A program made the translations under genes and the position numbers. From the NCBI GenBank assembly GCA_004558205.1, contig SFDM01000011.1, positions 1 to 64,000 of the forward strand: a DNA stretch of 64,000 nucleotides, written 5' to 3'. Of this stretch, positions 44,679-53,703 are shown piece by piece. The DNA is from Pyramidobacter piscolens (GTDB lineage Bacteria > Synergistota > Synergistia > Synergistales > Dethiosulfovibrionaceae). Each line of letters opens with the position of its first letter. Positions within the stretch are counted from its first letter, which is position 1. A model generated the notes under the pieces. That model ran no database searches, was not told the origin of the DNA, and saw only the letters and a list, made by a program, of their open reading frames with translations.

Positions 44679-45835
44679 GCCCTACTCGAGAAATTCGATT
44701 TTAAACTCCTTTTAAGAGTTGAAGACGTCCAGACAAAAAGCGCTTCGGAGCTGCCCGCCGGCGGCACGCCTTCGCCTGATTTAAAGGTGATGCCAACGCG
44801 GTCCTTCCCCAGAATGGACTCCAGAACGCTGATCATCTGATCCTTCCAGGGCGCAAGCTTTGGGGTCTGAGCCGTCACGACGGCGCTGACCCACTCGATC
44901 GACCAGCCCGCGTCGGATACTCTGTCGAAGGCGTCCTTCAGCAAAAGGGTGCTTTTCACATCCCTGTAAATTTCGCTGTCAGCTGGGTAAAGGGTGCCAA
45001 TATCCGGCAGCCCTGCGGCGCTCAGCAGGGAATCGGCTATGGAATGGCACAAGGCGTCGGCATCTGAGTGCCCATGAAGGCCCAAAGGCGAAGGGATGGT
45101 CACTCCGCCGAGCACCAATTTCCGTCCGGGCCGAAAGGGATGCACGTCGTAGCCGATCCCGCAGCGCCGTTCGCTCCAGCTTTCCGCCAACATCTGCGCC
45201 ATCTGCCAGTCCCCCTCTTCGGTAATCTTGTAGTTGAGACGCTCTCCCAAGGTATAATCAAGCTTTCTGCCCTGGGCAAGCCACAGTTCCGCCTCGTCCT
45301 TAAAGGAATAGGCCTGAGCGGATTCAAGCAGAGCGAGCAGCTCCAGCCGGGGAAACAGCTGAGGCGTCTGGGTGATCCATACGTTTTCGCGGTCTATGGC
45401 ACATATGCGCCCGTGGGCCATCTTCTTCAGAGCGTTTGCTTCGGGCAGCAGTGGAATTACGGCATTGGCTCCGTCGAAAGCCGCCAAAAGCCGCCGGCAC
45501 AGTTCGGTGCCCAAGAAGGGACGGGCGCAGTCGTGCAGCAGCGCCAGGTCGGACCGTGCCGCACGAAGCGCGGCCAACACCGACAGGGAACGGGCGGCGC
45601 CGCCTGTGAGCAGCCGCACGCTGGAAAGGGCGTTGTCCTGCAGAGGCTCACAGTCGTAACGGGGCGGCAGCACTAGAAAAATTTCCTGCACCAGGCCTTC
45701 TTCCCGAAGTGTCTTCGCCGTCTCCAGACTCCAGCGCCATAGGGGCGCGCCGCCCAAACAGCGGAACTGCTTAGGCACGCCTCCAAGGCGCTCGCCCTTT
45801 CCCGCGGCTAAGATCACGAAGGCGGCGCTGCTCAA
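44675..45835 (-). CDS. ispDF: Bifunctional IspD-IspF enzyme of the MEP isoprenoid pathway
   Basis: The 386-residue fusion has residues 1-225 as IspD (VILAAGKGERLGGVPKQF, LLHDCARPFLGTELC), which makes CDP-methylerythritol. Residues 226-386 are IspF (GIGYDVHPFRPGRKLVLGGV, HSDADALCHSIADSLLSAAG, GITFKSGEGV), which forms the cyclodiphosphate. The start is TTG 45835 overlapping the previous TGA. Fusions of this kind are known in several phyla and are thought to hold non-consecutive enzymes together. Confidence 0.94.
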   Translation of the reverse strand: MSSAAFVILAAGKGERLGGVPKQFRCLGGAPLWRWSLETAKTLREEGLVQEIFLVLPPRYDCEPLQDNALSSVRLLTGGAARSLSVLAALRAARSDLALLHDCARPFLGTELCRRLLAAFDGANAVIPLLPEANALKKMAHGRICAIDRENVWITQTPQLFPRLELLALLESAQAYSFKDEAELWLAQGRKLDYTLGERLNYKITEEGDWQMAQMLAESWSERRCGIGYDVHPFRPGRKLVLGGVTIPSPLGLHGHSDADALCHSIADSLLSAAGLPDIGTLYPADSEIYRDVKSTLLLKDAFDRVSDAGWSIEWVSAVVTAQTPKLAPWKDQMISVLESILGKDRVGITFKSGEGVPPAGSSEALFVWTSSTLKRSLKSNFSSRA

Positions 45836-46986
45836 CTCTTAACCTCTTTTTTTACGCGGCCAAAGACCATGCGCCCCGCAGAGGTTTGAAGCATGGACGA
45901 CAGGGTCACTTCCACTGTTTTCCCGATATAGGGGCCGCCGTCCTCGACGACTAGCATGGTCCCGTTCTCAAGGTATCCAATCCCCTGGCGCGAGTCCTTA
46001 CCCTCCTTGATGACGTCAATCGTCACCGTATCTCCGGGGAACAGCGTCGGCTTCATGGCGTTGGCAAGGTCGTTCACGTTCAGAACTCTGACGTTCTGAA
46101 TCTGGGCGACCTTATTCAGATTGTAGTCGGTAGTGATGATCTCGCATCCGTACTTCTTCGCCATGGTCACGATCGCAGAGTCCACCGTGTCCATTTTCAG
46201 TTCTTTGACCGACGACTCCACAAGTTCCAGCTTCACTTGCGGGAGAGTCTGCATCTCCTTCACCACATCCAGCCCCATGCGCCCGCGGGCGCGTTTCCCC
46301 TGCTCCTTGGAGTCCGCCACGTTCTGAAGCTCGGCAAGGACAAAGGACGGCAGGATCAAGGTACCCTGAAGAAAGCCCGTCTTCGCGATATCAAGAATTC
46401 GCCCGTCGATGATCACGCTGGTGTCAAGGATTTTCCGAGGAACGGTATCTCCTGAACTTTCCACGTCGACCACTGCCTCGGTGAGGTCGCCCTTCCCTGA
46501 AGCCAGCCTGTTTTTCCGGCGCAGGTTCAGTTTGTCCTTTACCGACGTCATGGCTCCACGAATGTCGCCCTGACGCTTCACGAAGATCCATGCCATGATG
46601 AAGCCTATCAGGACATTCAGCAGCACAGCCACGTAGGGCCCTAAAGGCATGTCGGCAAAGGGGAGCGCCACAAGGTTCGCCAGCATCAGTCCTACGATCA
46701 GCCCAGTAATGGCCGAGGAGAGCTCCGGCCAGCTCGTAGTTCGCAGCTGCTTTTCGAAAAGCGCGCCTACGGAATGGAGCATGTACATAAAGAGCGGCGT
46801 CATCAAAATTCCGATAAAACCAAAGAGAATGATCGAAATAATGGTTGCAATAAAGTCGGATAAGAAACCATGAGGCACTATTTCTCTCAATAACGGAGTC
46901 CCAAGCTGATATCCGGCAATCCCGCCCAACAGCCCCAAGAGGCCTCGGCACACATAGCCCATAATTCTGTTAAGTCCCTCTGTCAT
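45832..46986 (-). CDS. Membrane-anchored PIN/TRAM-domain protein (YacL-like)
   Basis: The protein has 384 residues from ATG 46986. Four hydrophobic helices (about 10-135) precede a PIN nuclease-like domain starting KILDTSVIIDGRILDIAKTG, with further acidic residues in ELKMDTVDSAIVTMAKKYG and TTDYNLNKVA, and a C-terminal TRAM RNA-binding domain (EGKDSRQGIGYLENGTMLVV). GGAGGCGAGG supports this start; GTG 47076, which abuts the recR stop, would add 30 charged residues. The function is probably RNA-related, with the target unknown. Confidence 0.85.
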   Translation of the reverse strand: MTEGLNRIMGYVCRGLLGLLGGIAGYQLGTPLLREIVPHGFLSDFIATIISIILFGFIGILMTPLFMYMLHSVGALFEKQLRTTSWPELSSAITGLIVGLMLANLVALPFADMPLGPYVAVLLNVLIGFIMAWIFVKRQGDIRGAMTSVKDKLNLRRKNRLASGKGDLTEAVVDVESSGDTVPRKILDTSVIIDGRILDIAKTGFLQGTLILPSFVLAELQNVADSKEQGKRARGRMGLDVVKEMQTLPQVKLELVESSVKELKMDTVDSAIVTMAKKYGCEIITTDYNLNKVAQIQNVRVLNVNDLANAMKPTLFPGDTVTIDVIKEGKDSRQGIGYLENGTMLVVEDGGPYIGKTVEVTLSSMLQTSAGRMVFGRVKKEVKS

Positions 46987-47076
46987 AGCCTCGCCTCCAA
47001 TAATCTTATTCAAGCGCCGTGCTTTCGGCGCTTCGCTCTGTTCTGCTTTCGCAATCTCTTTCTCTGTCGTGTCCAC

Positions 47077-47685
47077 TTATCGTTCCTTAACTTCCTGCCG
47101 GCTCTCCAGCGCGGCGTGCAGCGTCACCCGGTCGGCGAATTCGATGCTTCCGCCCACGGGCAGCCCATAGGCCAGGCGGGATTTTTTGACGTTCAGATCC
47201 TTCAGGACGTCGAGCAGCGCGTAAAAGGTCATATCGCCTTCAATACGGGGATTGGTCGCGATGATGACTTCCGATACGGGATACTCCTCCAGCCTTTTTC
47301 TCAGCAGACCGACGGTCCGCTCCGGCAGAGCCTCGCGATCCTCCAGGGGAGAAAGCGACGTCCCCAGCACAAAGTAAATCCCGTTGAAAAGCCCCGACTG
47401 CTCGATGCTGATCAGATCCTCCAGGGTTTCGGTGACGCAGAGCAGCGACCGGTCCCTTAAAGGATCGCTGCAGATCGGGCAGGGCTGCAATTCCGTCAGG
47501 TTTCCGCATTTCTCGCACGTTGTCAGGCGTTTGTTGATTTCTGCAATGGAACGGGCCAGATCTTCATCGAAGTCATTCCCCTGCTGGAGGAGAAAAAAGG
47601 CCATGCGCCGCGCGCTTTTTTCTCCCACTCCAGGAAATTTCTTCAGCATGGAGATCAATCGCTCCATCGGTTCGGGGAGCGCCAT
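47077..47685 (-). CDS. recR: Recombination mediator RecR
   Basis: The 202-residue protein has an HhH region (LKKFPGVGEKSARRMAFFLL), a four-cysteine zinc finger (CEKCGNLTELQPCPICSD), a Toprim domain (LCVTETLEDLISIEQSGLFN) and the C-terminal LAYGLPVGGSIEFADRVTL. It loads RecA with RecO. It follows ybaB by 5 bp. Confidence 0.95.
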   Translation of the reverse strand: MALPEPMERLISMLKKFPGVGEKSARRMAFFLLQQGNDFDEDLARSIAEINKRLTTCEKCGNLTELQPCPICSDPLRDRSLLCVTETLEDLISIEQSGLFNGIYFVLGTSLSPLEDREALPERTVGLLRKRLEEYPVSEVIIATNPRIEGDMTFYALLDVLKDLNVKKSRLAYGLPVGGSIEFADRVTLHAALESRQEVKER

Positions 47686-47690
47686 CTGCG

Positions 47691-48026
47691 CTAAAAGGGC
47701 AGTCCCAGTCCGCCGGTCACTTGTCCCATACGCTGCTGCATCATGTCCTTTGCCTTGTTCGCAGCATCGGACACCGCCGCCAGAATCAAGTCTTCCAGCA
47801 TCTCAATGTCCTCGGGATTCACCACTTCCGGAGTAAGTTTGACCCCCGTCAGCTCTCCCTGCCCGTTCACCGTGGCCGTGACCATGCCGCCGCCAGCGCT
47901 GCCTTCAATGCGGCTCTGCTTCAGTTCATCCTGAACCTTCTGCATCTGAGCCTGCATCGCCTGGGCCTGCTTCAGCATCTGATTCATGTTTCCCATTCCG
48001 CCTCTGTTTCCAAAGTTCATATCCAT
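47691..48026 (-). CDS. YbaB/EbfC-family nucleoid-associated protein
   Basis: The protein has 111 residues from ATG 48026 (GAAAGGAT upstream). The first part is Gly/Met/Asn/Gln-rich (NRGGMGNMNQMLKQAQAMQA), then the coiled region and GGGMVTATVNGQGELTGVKL with VNPEDIEMLEDLILAAVSDA. It is a small DNA-binding dimer usually encoded with recR; dnaX, the common third partner, is not here. Confidence 0.9.
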   Translation of the reverse strand: MDMNFGNRGGMGNMNQMLKQAQAMQAQMQKVQDELKQSRIEGSAGGGMVTATVNGQGELTGVKLTPEVVNPEDIEMLEDLILAAVSDAANKAKDMMQQRMGQVTGGLGLPF

Positions 48027-48051
48027 ACATCCTTTCAGTTTTTCAAATATC

Positions 48052-48525
48052 TCAATGATGGTATTTCGATCCCTCATGGATCATGGCCGCGCGGTAAATC
48101 TGCTCACTCACGAGCAGGAGCGCCATCTCGTGCGTAAAGGTGAGCTTTGACAAAGATAATACCACATTTCCACGATCACGCAGCGCCTGAGAAATCCCAT
48201 AGGGCCCTCCGATCAAAAGGATCAGGCGTCCCTGCCCGCCGCGCCCCAGCTCGGCGTACAGTTTCGACGCAAATTCCCGGCTGCTCCACAGGCTGCCGCG
48301 TTCATCGAGCAGGAAGACCCGGTCGTCCTTTTCTATTTTACTCAAAAACTCGGAGCCTTCTAAAATCACCCTTTGTTCTTCGGTGAGATTTTTCCCCTTG
48401 CCGGGTTCGGCAAGAAAGACCCATTCCACGGGCAGCAGAGGCCTCAAACGCAGCTGATAATGCTGCCATCCCTCAACTATAAAGGGCTGACGGGGTTTTC
48501 CCATGGCCATAACCAGTATCTTCAT
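48052..48525 (-). CDS. rlmH: 23S rRNA pseudouridine-1915 N3-methyltransferase
   Basis: The 157-residue SPOUT methyltransferase has VFLLDERGSLWSSREFASKL, LILLIGGPYGISQALRDR and the C-terminal SLSKLTFTHEMALLLVSEQI followed by YRAAMIHEGSKYHH. ATG 48525 overlaps the stop of the V-type D subunit gene (ATGA). Confidence 0.94.
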   Translation of the reverse strand: MKILVMAMGKPRQPFIVEGWQHYQLRLRPLLPVEWVFLAEPGKGKNLTEEQRVILEGSEFLSKIEKDDRVFLLDERGSLWSSREFASKLYAELGRGGQGRLILLIGGPYGISQALRDRGNVVLSLSKLTFTHEMALLLVSEQIYRAAMIHEGSKYHH

Positions 48526-49085
48526 CGTTTCAAAGCAATCCGCCGCCGATGGTGTTCCATCTCGAGAATCCTCTCGTGAGCGGCTCTTTGCGCTTCTTCC
48601 AGGCCGCCCAGGCGGAGCGTTTCTTTCCTTTTGCGTGCCAGGACGCGGCGCAGGTCGTCCACCATGGAACTCGCGGCCCTTTGGATTAAGGCGCTGTTAA
48701 TATAGTCCCATAATGAAGCCACGAGTTTTTCCATTCCGGCGGAAGCGACCTCCGCCTGGGGCGACGTCAAAAGCGACGTATAGCGGGGCAGCAGGCCGTG
48801 CCGTTTGCCGCTTTCGATCCTGTAGAACTGAAGGCACTCCATGCCAAGACGCTCTTCGCGCCTCGACTCCACCTCTACGGGCGTAAAGCTGAGCCTGAAT
48901 AATTCCGCGCTCTGAGGACCGCTGTACACGTGCAGGCAGGCAAGGGCCAGGGCCGTCTCCTGGGTCAGTTTTCCCAGAAGGTCCTTTTTCTCCGACACGT
49001 CGCCGTTTACCCGGTCCAAGCTACTCAGAAGCCGGCGCAGACGAAGGCGCAGAGCGTCGATCGAATGTTCCTCTTTCTCCGTCAT
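48522..49085 (-). CDS. V-type ATPase subunit D-like protein
   Basis: The 187-residue protein is mostly two long helices, as expected of the central-stalk D subunit (RLRRLLSSLDRVNGDVSEKK and a C-terminal RAAHERILEMEHHRRRIALK). Similarity to known D subunits is weak and the assignment rests largely on position after B. ATG 49085 overlaps the B stop (ATGA). It would form the rotor shaft. Confidence 0.7.
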   Translation of the reverse strand: MTEKEEHSIDALRLRLRRLLSSLDRVNGDVSEKKDLLGKLTQETALALACLHVYSGPQSAELFRLSFTPVEVESRREERLGMECLQFYRIESGKRHGLLPRYTSLLTSPQAEVASAGMEKLVASLWDYINSALIQRAASSMVDDLRRVLARKRKETLRLGGLEEAQRAAHERILEMEHHRRRIALKR

Positions 49086-50296
49086 GGAAGAATCTCTTCT
49101 CTGCGGTCCAACCGGCAATATTCGCGCACCAGCGTCAGGGGAATGCGGTTCAGATAGCTCTCTGGCAAAAGCGCGAGAATTTTCCAGAGCCGGTCCGACG
49201 GATGGTCCGAATGGGATTCCAGGTCGCTCATATAGCGCTGCAGCTCCCTTGAAAAGGCCCGCTCCTGATCGGTCAGAGGGTATTCGTTATAGTTCTTCTG
49301 GCGCAGATAGTTACGAAGATCCTTACACTGGCGGCGCAGCATCTGGGAATATTCGACAGAACGGTCCATGCCGCGCGGGGGCTGCGGTCCGTATCCGTTG
49401 AGCGACAGGGAGCCGTCGCGCCGCAGGAGCAGGAAGGAGTCGAAAAGATCCCGGAGCGCCATGAGCTCCGATGGAATGCCGGCAATTTTCCTTTCCGACA
49501 GCAGAACTGTGGTCGTAATCCGCCCTTTGTGGCCGCGCAGAAGCTCCATCATGCGGCTGACGTAGTTCCTGAAGCCGTTCAGCGCTCCGTAGCGGCTTCT
49601 GTAACAGCCTCTGAGCGCCAAGTCTTCCTGATAGAACCTGAACCAGGATTCAAGGTCGGCCACGACCAGAAAGACGTCGCGCCCTTCGCAGGCCTGCGAA
49701 ATCGCGCTCTGGAAGCCCAGCCGCAGCGGTGTCAGGCTCTGATAGAGGTGCTCGTTGCTGTAGGACATGAAAAGTCCGTCGATGTCCAGCCCCAGGTCAT
49801 CCCAAAGCAACCGCATCTCTTCGACTTCGTTTTTGGACGTGTCCAGAGAGATCAGAGAGACCCATTGATTGTCGTAGAGCGCGCCGTGGAACAAAGACGA
49901 CAAAAACTGCAGAGACCCGTGGAGGGAGACGCCGGCGATAAACACCGACTGTCCGTGCTGAATGGGAAACAGTGTATCCACCGCGGCAATGCCCGTCTTA
50001 AAGAGCGAACGGCGGCTGTACCCCGAATCCGTCATAGGCGGCACCACCGGCAGATTGACCTCGTTGCTGCCCAGCCAGACCTGCAGCGAATCCCGGTTCA
50101 ACGAATGCTGACCGTCGCAGATCCGTATCTGACAGCGGTCCCGTTCAACGGCCACCACCCGTCCCACGAAAGAATCGCCGGAACCGTTCTCTACGGTCAC
50201 AATGTCGTTCAGAACCACGCCTGAGAGATGTTCGACCCAGAGGGACGAACGAGATAGAGCGCTGACGTTGTTTGAACCACTCCGGGCCAATTTCAT
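49082..50296 (-). CDS. Divergent V-type ATPase subunit B-like protein
   Basis: The 404-residue protein has an N-terminal barrel, then LFKTGIAAVDTLFPIQHGQS, which matches the start of the B-subunit nucleotide domain. The P-loop position reads AGVSLHGSLQ (residues 121-130), without Gly-Lys-Thr. A C-terminal helical domain (YMSDLESHSDHPSDRLWKIL followed by ALLPESYLNRIP) fits B subunits. It is shorter than usual (about 460). The start ATG 50296 overlaps the A stop (ATGA). Non-catalytic B subunits normally also lack the lysine, so this alone is not unusual. Confidence 0.75.
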   Translation of the reverse strand: MKLARSGSNNVSALSRSSLWVEHLSGVVLNDIVTVENGSGDSFVGRVVAVERDRCQIRICDGQHSLNRDSLQVWLGSNEVNLPVVPPMTDSGYSRRSLFKTGIAAVDTLFPIQHGQSVFIAGVSLHGSLQFLSSLFHGALYDNQWVSLISLDTSKNEVEEMRLLWDDLGLDIDGLFMSYSNEHLYQSLTPLRLGFQSAISQACEGRDVFLVVADLESWFRFYQEDLALRGCYRSRYGALNGFRNYVSRMMELLRGHKGRITTTVLLSERKIAGIPSELMALRDLFDSFLLLRRDGSLSLNGYGPQPPRGMDRSVEYSQMLRRQCKDLRNYLRQKNYNEYPLTDQERAFSRELQRYMSDLESHSDHPSDRLWKILALLPESYLNRIPLTLVREYCRLDRREEILP

Positions 50297-51624
50297 GCCA
50301 ATCCCTCCCCGCTTGCCAGGACCTGCTGCATCCACGCAAGGAAAGTCCTTCTGCGGATGTCTTCGTCTTCTCTATAATGAAGCTGTATGTCCAGCCTCGC
50401 TTTCAGGATGGAGTCGATCAGCGGCGGAAGCGACCTTTCGGCGATGGAGCACAGAGCTTTCTCGTCTTTCGCAGTGAATTGGACGGGCCTTTTCGCCGGC
50501 GCCGACGTGCTTAAAAGCGAGAACTCTACAAAGAGCTCTCCGAAAAGAGCGATCAACCCCTCCAGAACGGGCTTGTTCTCTTCGCTGCACTCTTCGAGAA
50601 GGGCGTGGAGTCTTCTCCAACAGCGCCCCACGGGCCCCAGGGTTCCCCAGGAGTCCTCCGACGGCGTGAGATATTCCGCTTGTTCCGCCAGCACGATTCC
50701 CGTTTTCATAAATCGGGGCAGGCGCGCCATATAGGGGTGATCCACCACAGGAGAAAACCCCTCTTCGTAGCGCCAACCAGCGATAATGGAAGTGGAATTT
50801 CCCGCTTCGTCCGGCGGTGAGGCAAGATCGAGAAGTTCGCCGAGAAGGCGGCGCGCGATATGGGGATAGCCGTCGGGAAGCAGAAGTTCCTCCGAGCTTT
50901 CGCCATACTCTCTGATCGACTCCAACCACAGATGAAGATCGTCGATCAGCAGCAGCCGCCGCCCCTCGCCGCGCCTCCTGTTCATCAGGAAAGCCAGAGA
51001 AACTGACGCCATGGACTTAATCGCGAGTGTCGCCCACGGCGGCGTCCACAGGATAAGCGTCCTTTTCGCAACGCCGGCGCGTTCCGCAGCCCTGCGAAAA
51101 CGCCTGAGATCCTGCTGTCCGCCCTGACAGAAGACGTAAAGGCAATCGGCGCGCTGTGCCGCCGCTATCTGGCTAAACAGCAGGGCGAAACCGCCCGAAG
51201 GCGTTCCCAGCAAGGCCACGCCCTCTCCGGCGTTGAGCTGCATGAACTCTCCCAGTGTCTTCAAGCCCCAGAAATTGCCTTCGTCCCCTCTCGGAACAGC
51301 CGGCGTTTTCTTTAGATCCTCTGGATCCGCGTCGGAAAGGGGCAGCATGACCCTTCCAAGCGGGTCGATCACCGTTCCAGCCTTGACGTCGAGAAGATGT
51401 TCTTCAAGGGTCTGCCCCGTTAAAAAAAGAGGCGTCCCGATAAGAAGCTTCTCGGGGGAATCCAGGGGGATCAACTCCACTACCCGGCCGACATGGCTCC
51501 TGACCTGGCCGTACCAGCTTCCGTCTTCCGTCCGGGCCAATTCATCAAGATTTACGGAGAAATCCACTTCTATCTTCACGCATTCCGCGTGAATCGACTG
51601 AACCAATGAAGAACGCACAGACAT
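50293..51624 (-). CDS. Divergent, apparently catalytically dead V-type ATPase subunit A-like protein
   Basis: The 443-residue protein is far shorter than usual A subunits (about 580-590), mostly for lack of the bulge domain. Homology is seen in the position of the nucleotide domain. GTPSGGFALL (140-149) replaces the GPFGSGKT Walker A, and YVFCQGGQQDL (164-174) replaces the stretch carrying the catalytic GER glutamate. LLLIDDLHLWLESIREYGES keeps the Walker B aspartate and the following helix, and PDGYPHIARRLLGELLDLAS matches the EEGYPPYLAARL region. Without lysine and glutamate, ATP hydrolysis is not expected. ATG 51624 abuts the F stop. Confidence 0.75.
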   Translation of the reverse strand: MSVRSSLVQSIHAECVKIEVDFSVNLDELARTEDGSWYGQVRSHVGRVVELIPLDSPEKLLIGTPLFLTGQTLEEHLLDVKAGTVIDPLGRVMLPLSDADPEDLKKTPAVPRGDEGNFWGLKTLGEFMQLNAGEGVALLGTPSGGFALLFSQIAAAQRADCLYVFCQGGQQDLRRFRRAAERAGVAKRTLILWTPPWATLAIKSMASVSLAFLMNRRRGEGRRLLLIDDLHLWLESIREYGESSEELLLPDGYPHIARRLLGELLDLASPPDEAGNSTSIIAGWRYEEGFSPVVDHPYMARLPRFMKTGIVLAEQAEYLTPSEDSWGTLGPVGRCWRRLHALLEECSEENKPVLEGLIALFGELFVEFSLLSTSAPAKRPVQFTAKDEKALCSIAERSLPPLIDSILKARLDIQLHYREDEDIRRRTFLAWMQQVLASGEGLA

Positions 51625-51882
51625 CTACATTTCCTTCCCTTCCACAGAGGGCAGCGGGATCCAGCAGGGGGCCGACGATTTCAGAAAAAGCGCTTTCTGG
51701 GATGAGGAAAAGCGTTCCAAAATGTTCTCTTCATAGAGGACCACTTCGGCGTAGGACTGCCTTCCCCAGGAAAGCAGATCTTCCGCCGAAATGGACTCGG
51801 AGACCATTTTTTCCTCACAGCCAAGCACGGACCAGAGACGGAGAAAAGCGGGCGATCCAACGATAAGCGCGTGTTTTTTCAT
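51625..51882 (-). CDS. V-type ATPase subunit F-like protein
   Basis: The 85-residue protein has the Rossmann-like start MKKHALIVGSPAFLRLWSVL of F subunits, which bind the D stalk. It is somewhat shorter than the usual 100. GAGGAAAG precedes ATG 51882; an earlier start at 51939 lies in the C gene. Confidence 0.7.
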   Translation of the reverse strand: MKKHALIVGSPAFLRLWSVLGCEEKMVSESISAEDLLSWGRQSYAEVVLYEENILERFSSSQKALFLKSSAPCWIPLPSVEGKEM

Positions 51883-51901
51883 TTCTTTCCTCCTCAGCGT
51901 T

Positions 51902-52921
51902 TCAGAGCAATAAAACGCTTCGCACCACAGCGCTGTCAAGCTTGCTCTGAATCCCTGCCAGAATCGTCATAAGATTGCGCCATTCGCAAAACTGCCGCGC
52001 CATGTAGGAGACCATGACCTGCACGCCCAAAGGATCTTCGTGCCGCAGCGTCATCAGCCAACGCAAAAAAAACCGTTCCAAGCTCAGAAGCGAGCCTTCG
52101 TTCAGCGACTGAGCCTGTTTCTGCCAGAAGGTGCCGCGCAGCAGCACGTCTATACGTTTTGCCGAAAACATCAGCTCCGGTGTCAGAGTGCCGCCTGTCA
52201 AAAAACGCACCTCATACCCTGAAGGCGCCCCCATTTGTTCATGCAGCCATATTCGGATGTTCCAAAGGTCGGTGAGAAGCGCCAGATATCGCGAGATCAC
52301 CTGCGCACCCGGCCCCTGACACTGGGCGAGCAGGCGCCCCCCCCAGCTGAAAACGCCTTCCAGGTAGTGCCATTCGGCGTCCCAAAGCCGATTGGTCGAG
52401 TCCAGAACGGCGACGGCCTCGTTCAGGAGATCGGAAAGCACCGTGGGATCGTATCGGCAGCTCTCCGCTATTTTTTCCCTTTCCCCCTTCAGGCTCCATA
52501 GGTGCCGCCAGAAATCTCCGGTCAGTTCGCCGTAACCGGGCAGAAAGGGGACCTTCGTCAACTGCCCCGACTGAAGAGATCTCAAAAAAAGCTGCCCGTT
52601 TTCCACGTCGGACTGGATTGAGAGAATGGCGGCCATAACGCGGGCCGAGCCTTTGCTCCAGTTTTTAATATCGAGGAAACGCCGTTCGGCCACCGACGCC
52701 ACAAGACGTTCCAGCCTGTCGGCCAGGGGACTGCTGGCAAGCATAAAATCACGGCGGTAACTGGGACCATAACTGGAGTTCAGGAAGATATTCTCCACTC
52801 CGGGCAGACTGCTTTCAAGCATTTCTTCCAGAGTCTCGGCAGAGAGGAAATCCCTGAACCGCGAGCGCAGGCGCGCGTTCACGTAATCGTAGTTAGATTC
52901 TTCCCTGGCCGCTGAACACAA
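51902..52921 (-). CDS. V-type ATPase subunit C-like protein (AC39 family)
   Basis: This is an all-helical protein of about 339 residues whose start region NYDYVNARLRSRFRDFLS is typical of AC39/C subunits, which link the central stalk to the membrane rotor. It is rich in Trp. The start is unclear: TTG 52921, inside the E gene end, is the best of weak choices, and an open frame continues to 53014. Confidence 0.7.
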   Translation of the reverse strand: MCSAAREESNYDYVNARLRSRFRDFLSAETLEEMLESSLPGVENIFLNSSYGPSYRRDFMLASSPLADRLERLVASVAERRFLDIKNWSKGSARVMAAILSIQSDVENGQLFLRSLQSGQLTKVPFLPGYGELTGDFWRHLWSLKGEREKIAESCRYDPTVLSDLLNEAVAVLDSTNRLWDAEWHYLEGVFSWGGRLLAQCQGPGAQVISRYLALLTDLWNIRIWLHEQMGAPSGYEVRFLTGGTLTPELMFSAKRIDVLLRGTFWQKQAQSLNEGSLLSLERFFLRWLMTLRHEDPLGVQVMVSYMARQFCEWRNLMTILAGIQSKLDSAVVRSVLLL

Positions 52922-53492
52922 GTCTGCGGCGGTACTGCTCCCAACGCGTCTGGAAGGTACAGTCAAGCAGAGACCCTCCCTCCTCAAGCAGTATGAATCC
53001 GCCCCATCGTCCAAGATTTTTCTCGGTCATTCTGGCGTCGCGAAAAACGGGCCCCAGCACATCCAACTCCAACCGCTCGGCCTGGACTTCCACGTTTCCC
53101 CGAAATCCGTCGGCGGCGCACTGTTTCATCATCCTTACAAGATACTGGGCGTAATGCTCGCTCTCCCGGTAGGCTAAAAGATAGGCTTTCAGGGACTCCT
53201 CAAGGCGCTTGAGGCGGCAATTCACCAAAATTTTCCTGCCCGCGCTGTTCGCGGCTCTTAAGGTCCGCTCACGCTGCGCCGACAGGGAGGCTAGGATTTT
53301 TTTCTGCTCCTGCACAAGCCGGTCCGCCTCGAGTTCCGTTTCGCTTCTCCGCTGGGAAATCAACGCGGAAACGCGCTCGCTGAAGTCGGCTTCCATGCCG
53401 TCGAATTCGGCTTTCAATTCCGCGCCAAGAGCGTCGTGAAAGCTCCGAGGAAAAGACGATTCCCCTTCCACGTTCCCGTACCTATGCCGCAA
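52893..53492 (-). CDS. V-type ATPase subunit E-like protein
   Basis: The 199-residue protein has a long amphipathic N-terminal helix (SERVSALISQRRSETELEAD) and the C-terminal E-subunit fold ending GGFILLEEGGSLLDCTFQTR. It would form a peripheral stalk. The start TTG 53492 overlaps the K stop; GTG 53471 is possible. Confidence 0.75.
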   Translation of the reverse strand: MRHRYGNVEGESSFPRSFHDALGAELKAEFDGMEADFSERVSALISQRRSETELEADRLVQEQKKILASLSAQRERTLRAANSAGRKILVNCRLKRLEESLKAYLLAYRESEHYAQYLVRMMKQCAADGFRGNVEVQAERLELDVLGPVFRDARMTEKNLGRWGGFILLEEGGSLLDCTFQTRWEQYRRRLVFSGQGRI

Positions 53493-53703
53493 ACTGGAGA
53501 ATCAGCATGATCGCCACCACAAAGCCGAGAATAACCATCGTCTCGGGGATCGCTTCAAGGATGATCATGGTTCCCGCGGTCTCCGGTTTTTCAGCGATGG
53601 TTCCCGCGGCGACGCTGCCTATTTTCGCCTGGGCAAAAGCCGTCGCCAGCGCCGGTATTCCAACTGCCAGCGCGGCTGCAAGCGCTACGAGTCCTTTTTC
53701 CAT
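53482..53703 (-). CDS. V-type ATPase membrane rotor subunit K (c subunit)
   Basis: The 73-residue protein has two transmembrane helices joined by the polar loop GTIAEKPETAG. Gln25 in AFAQAKIG, Glu54 and Thr55 in AIPETMVILGF are the ion-binding residues; this Gln/Glu/Thr set is typical of Na+-coupled rotors. The two-helix form is short, like F-type c subunits. AGGAGG precedes ATG 53703. The start overlaps the end of the I gene. Confidence 0.88.
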   Translation of the reverse strand: MEKGLVALAAALAVGIPALATAFAQAKIGSVAAGTIAEKPETAGTMIILEAIPETMVILGFVVAIMLILQFAA

